A stretch of DNA of 64,000 bases from Paraburkholderia fungorum (lineage in GTDB: Bacteria; Pseudomonadota; Gammaproteobacteria; Burkholderiales; Burkholderiaceae): assembly GCF_902833645.1 (NCBI RefSeq), contig NZ_CADFGE010000008.1:62001-126000 (forward strand), in the 5' to 3' direction. Below the pieces are notes generated by a model. The model saw nothing but the letters and a program-made list of their open reading frames with translations. It ran no database searches and was not told the DNA's origin. The position numbers and the translations under genes are program-made. Positions 63,769 through 64,000 of this stretch are shown piece by piece. Each line of letters begins with the position of its first letter. Position 1 is the first letter of the stretch.

Positions 63769-64000
63769 ATGCAAAAATTCGCCGGTCGGACAGTTATCGC
63801 TGTCGCGACATCAACATTACTCGCGCTCTACGGTTGTGGATCGACCATTACCAACCCCGGCAGTGGCCTTGGCGGCGGTGGACTGGGAGGCACTTCGGGG
63901 TCGAGTTCGGGAGGTAGCTCGGGCGGCTCTTCAGGTGCCAGCTCGGGTGGCAGTAGCTCCGGCACCAGCAGCTCAGGTACCAGCAGCTCAGGCACCAGCA
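63769..64000 (+). CDS. Ser/Gly-rich repetitive lipoprotein, N-terminal part
   Basis: Open from ATG 63769 (GGGGAC upstream) to the right edge, 77 codons seen. Signal peptide MQKFAGRTVIAVATSTLLAL followed by lipobox LYGC (Cys23), then GSTITNPGSGLGGGGLGG and a low-complexity run of GSS/GAS/GTS repeats. Near the edge the DNA becomes a 15-bp tandem repeat encoding SSGTS. This resembles the start of collagen-like or surface lipoproteins common in Paraburkholderia. The upstream 270 bp is AT-rich around 63640-63740 and probably holds its promoter. Confidence 0.8.
   Translation, partial: MQKFAGRTVIAVATSTLLALYGCGSTITNPGSGLGGGGLGGTSGSSSGGSSGGSSGASSGGSSSGTSSSGTSSSGTS

Overview
The window looks like a chromosomal or megaplasmid segment of a Burkholderiaceae bacterium, most probably Paraburkholderia. 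The evidence is GC-rich coding sequence, an ornibactin/malleobactin-type siderophore locus governed by an OrbS-like sigma factor, a DUF2844-DUF3443 secreted pair, a monomeric NADP isocitrate dehydrogenase and a Paraburkholderia-style intergenic hairpin repeat. I saw no rRNA, tRNA, CRISPR array, transposase or phage gene.

Layout. 1-601: tail of a DHA2 drug exporter. 683-5602: D-glucarate catabolism (kdgD, gudD, gudP) with a divergent FCD/GntR regulator. 5690-9710: an AtuA-like (DUF1446) gene, a small companion and a CitMHS carboxylate symporter, facing a LysR regulator. 9815-11365: a membrane diguanylate cyclase. 11541-18052: four exported proteins (DUF2844, DUF3443, a TPR lipoprotein and a 983-residue-frame Sel1 protein); the DUF3443 protein shows the sequence landmarks of a pepsin-like aspartic protease. 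18199-22016: alpha/beta hydrolase, a small orphan and isocitrate dehydrogenase. 22434-27418: a TonB siderophore receptor, a LysR regulator and a DHA2 exporter.

27798-54645 is the siderophore locus: formyltransferase, a remnant of the receptor gene, ornithine N5-hydroxylase, two NRPSs, an export ABC transporter on the other strand, a ferric-siderophore uptake system (binding protein, FhuF reductase, double permease, ATPase), an aspartate beta-hydroxylase, an MbtH protein and the ECF sigma factor. Adenylation-pocket residues read by eye predict hydroxyornithine / D-beta-hydroxyaspartate / serine / hydroxyornithine, probably closed with putrescine. Three promoters of identical form (TAAA-N17-CGTC) control the biosynthesis, export and uptake arms, and a Fur box sits on the sigma-factor promoter. 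No OrbK or OrbL acyltransferase is present, so a malleobactin-like product is more likely than an ornibactin. The receptor gene orbA is reduced to about 80 codons in its normal place.

55179-63495 is a tightly coupled seven-gene operon: MFS transporter, FGGY kinase, GlpD-like dehydrogenase, AGPS-like FAD oxidase, GlpP-type antiterminator, ABM-domain protein and Fe-alcohol dehydrogenase. It has a sigma70-like promoter and a 12-bp leader hairpin. It looks like a polyol pathway under RNA-level control that I cannot assign to a known substrate. The window ends inside a Ser/Gly-rich repetitive lipoprotein gene.
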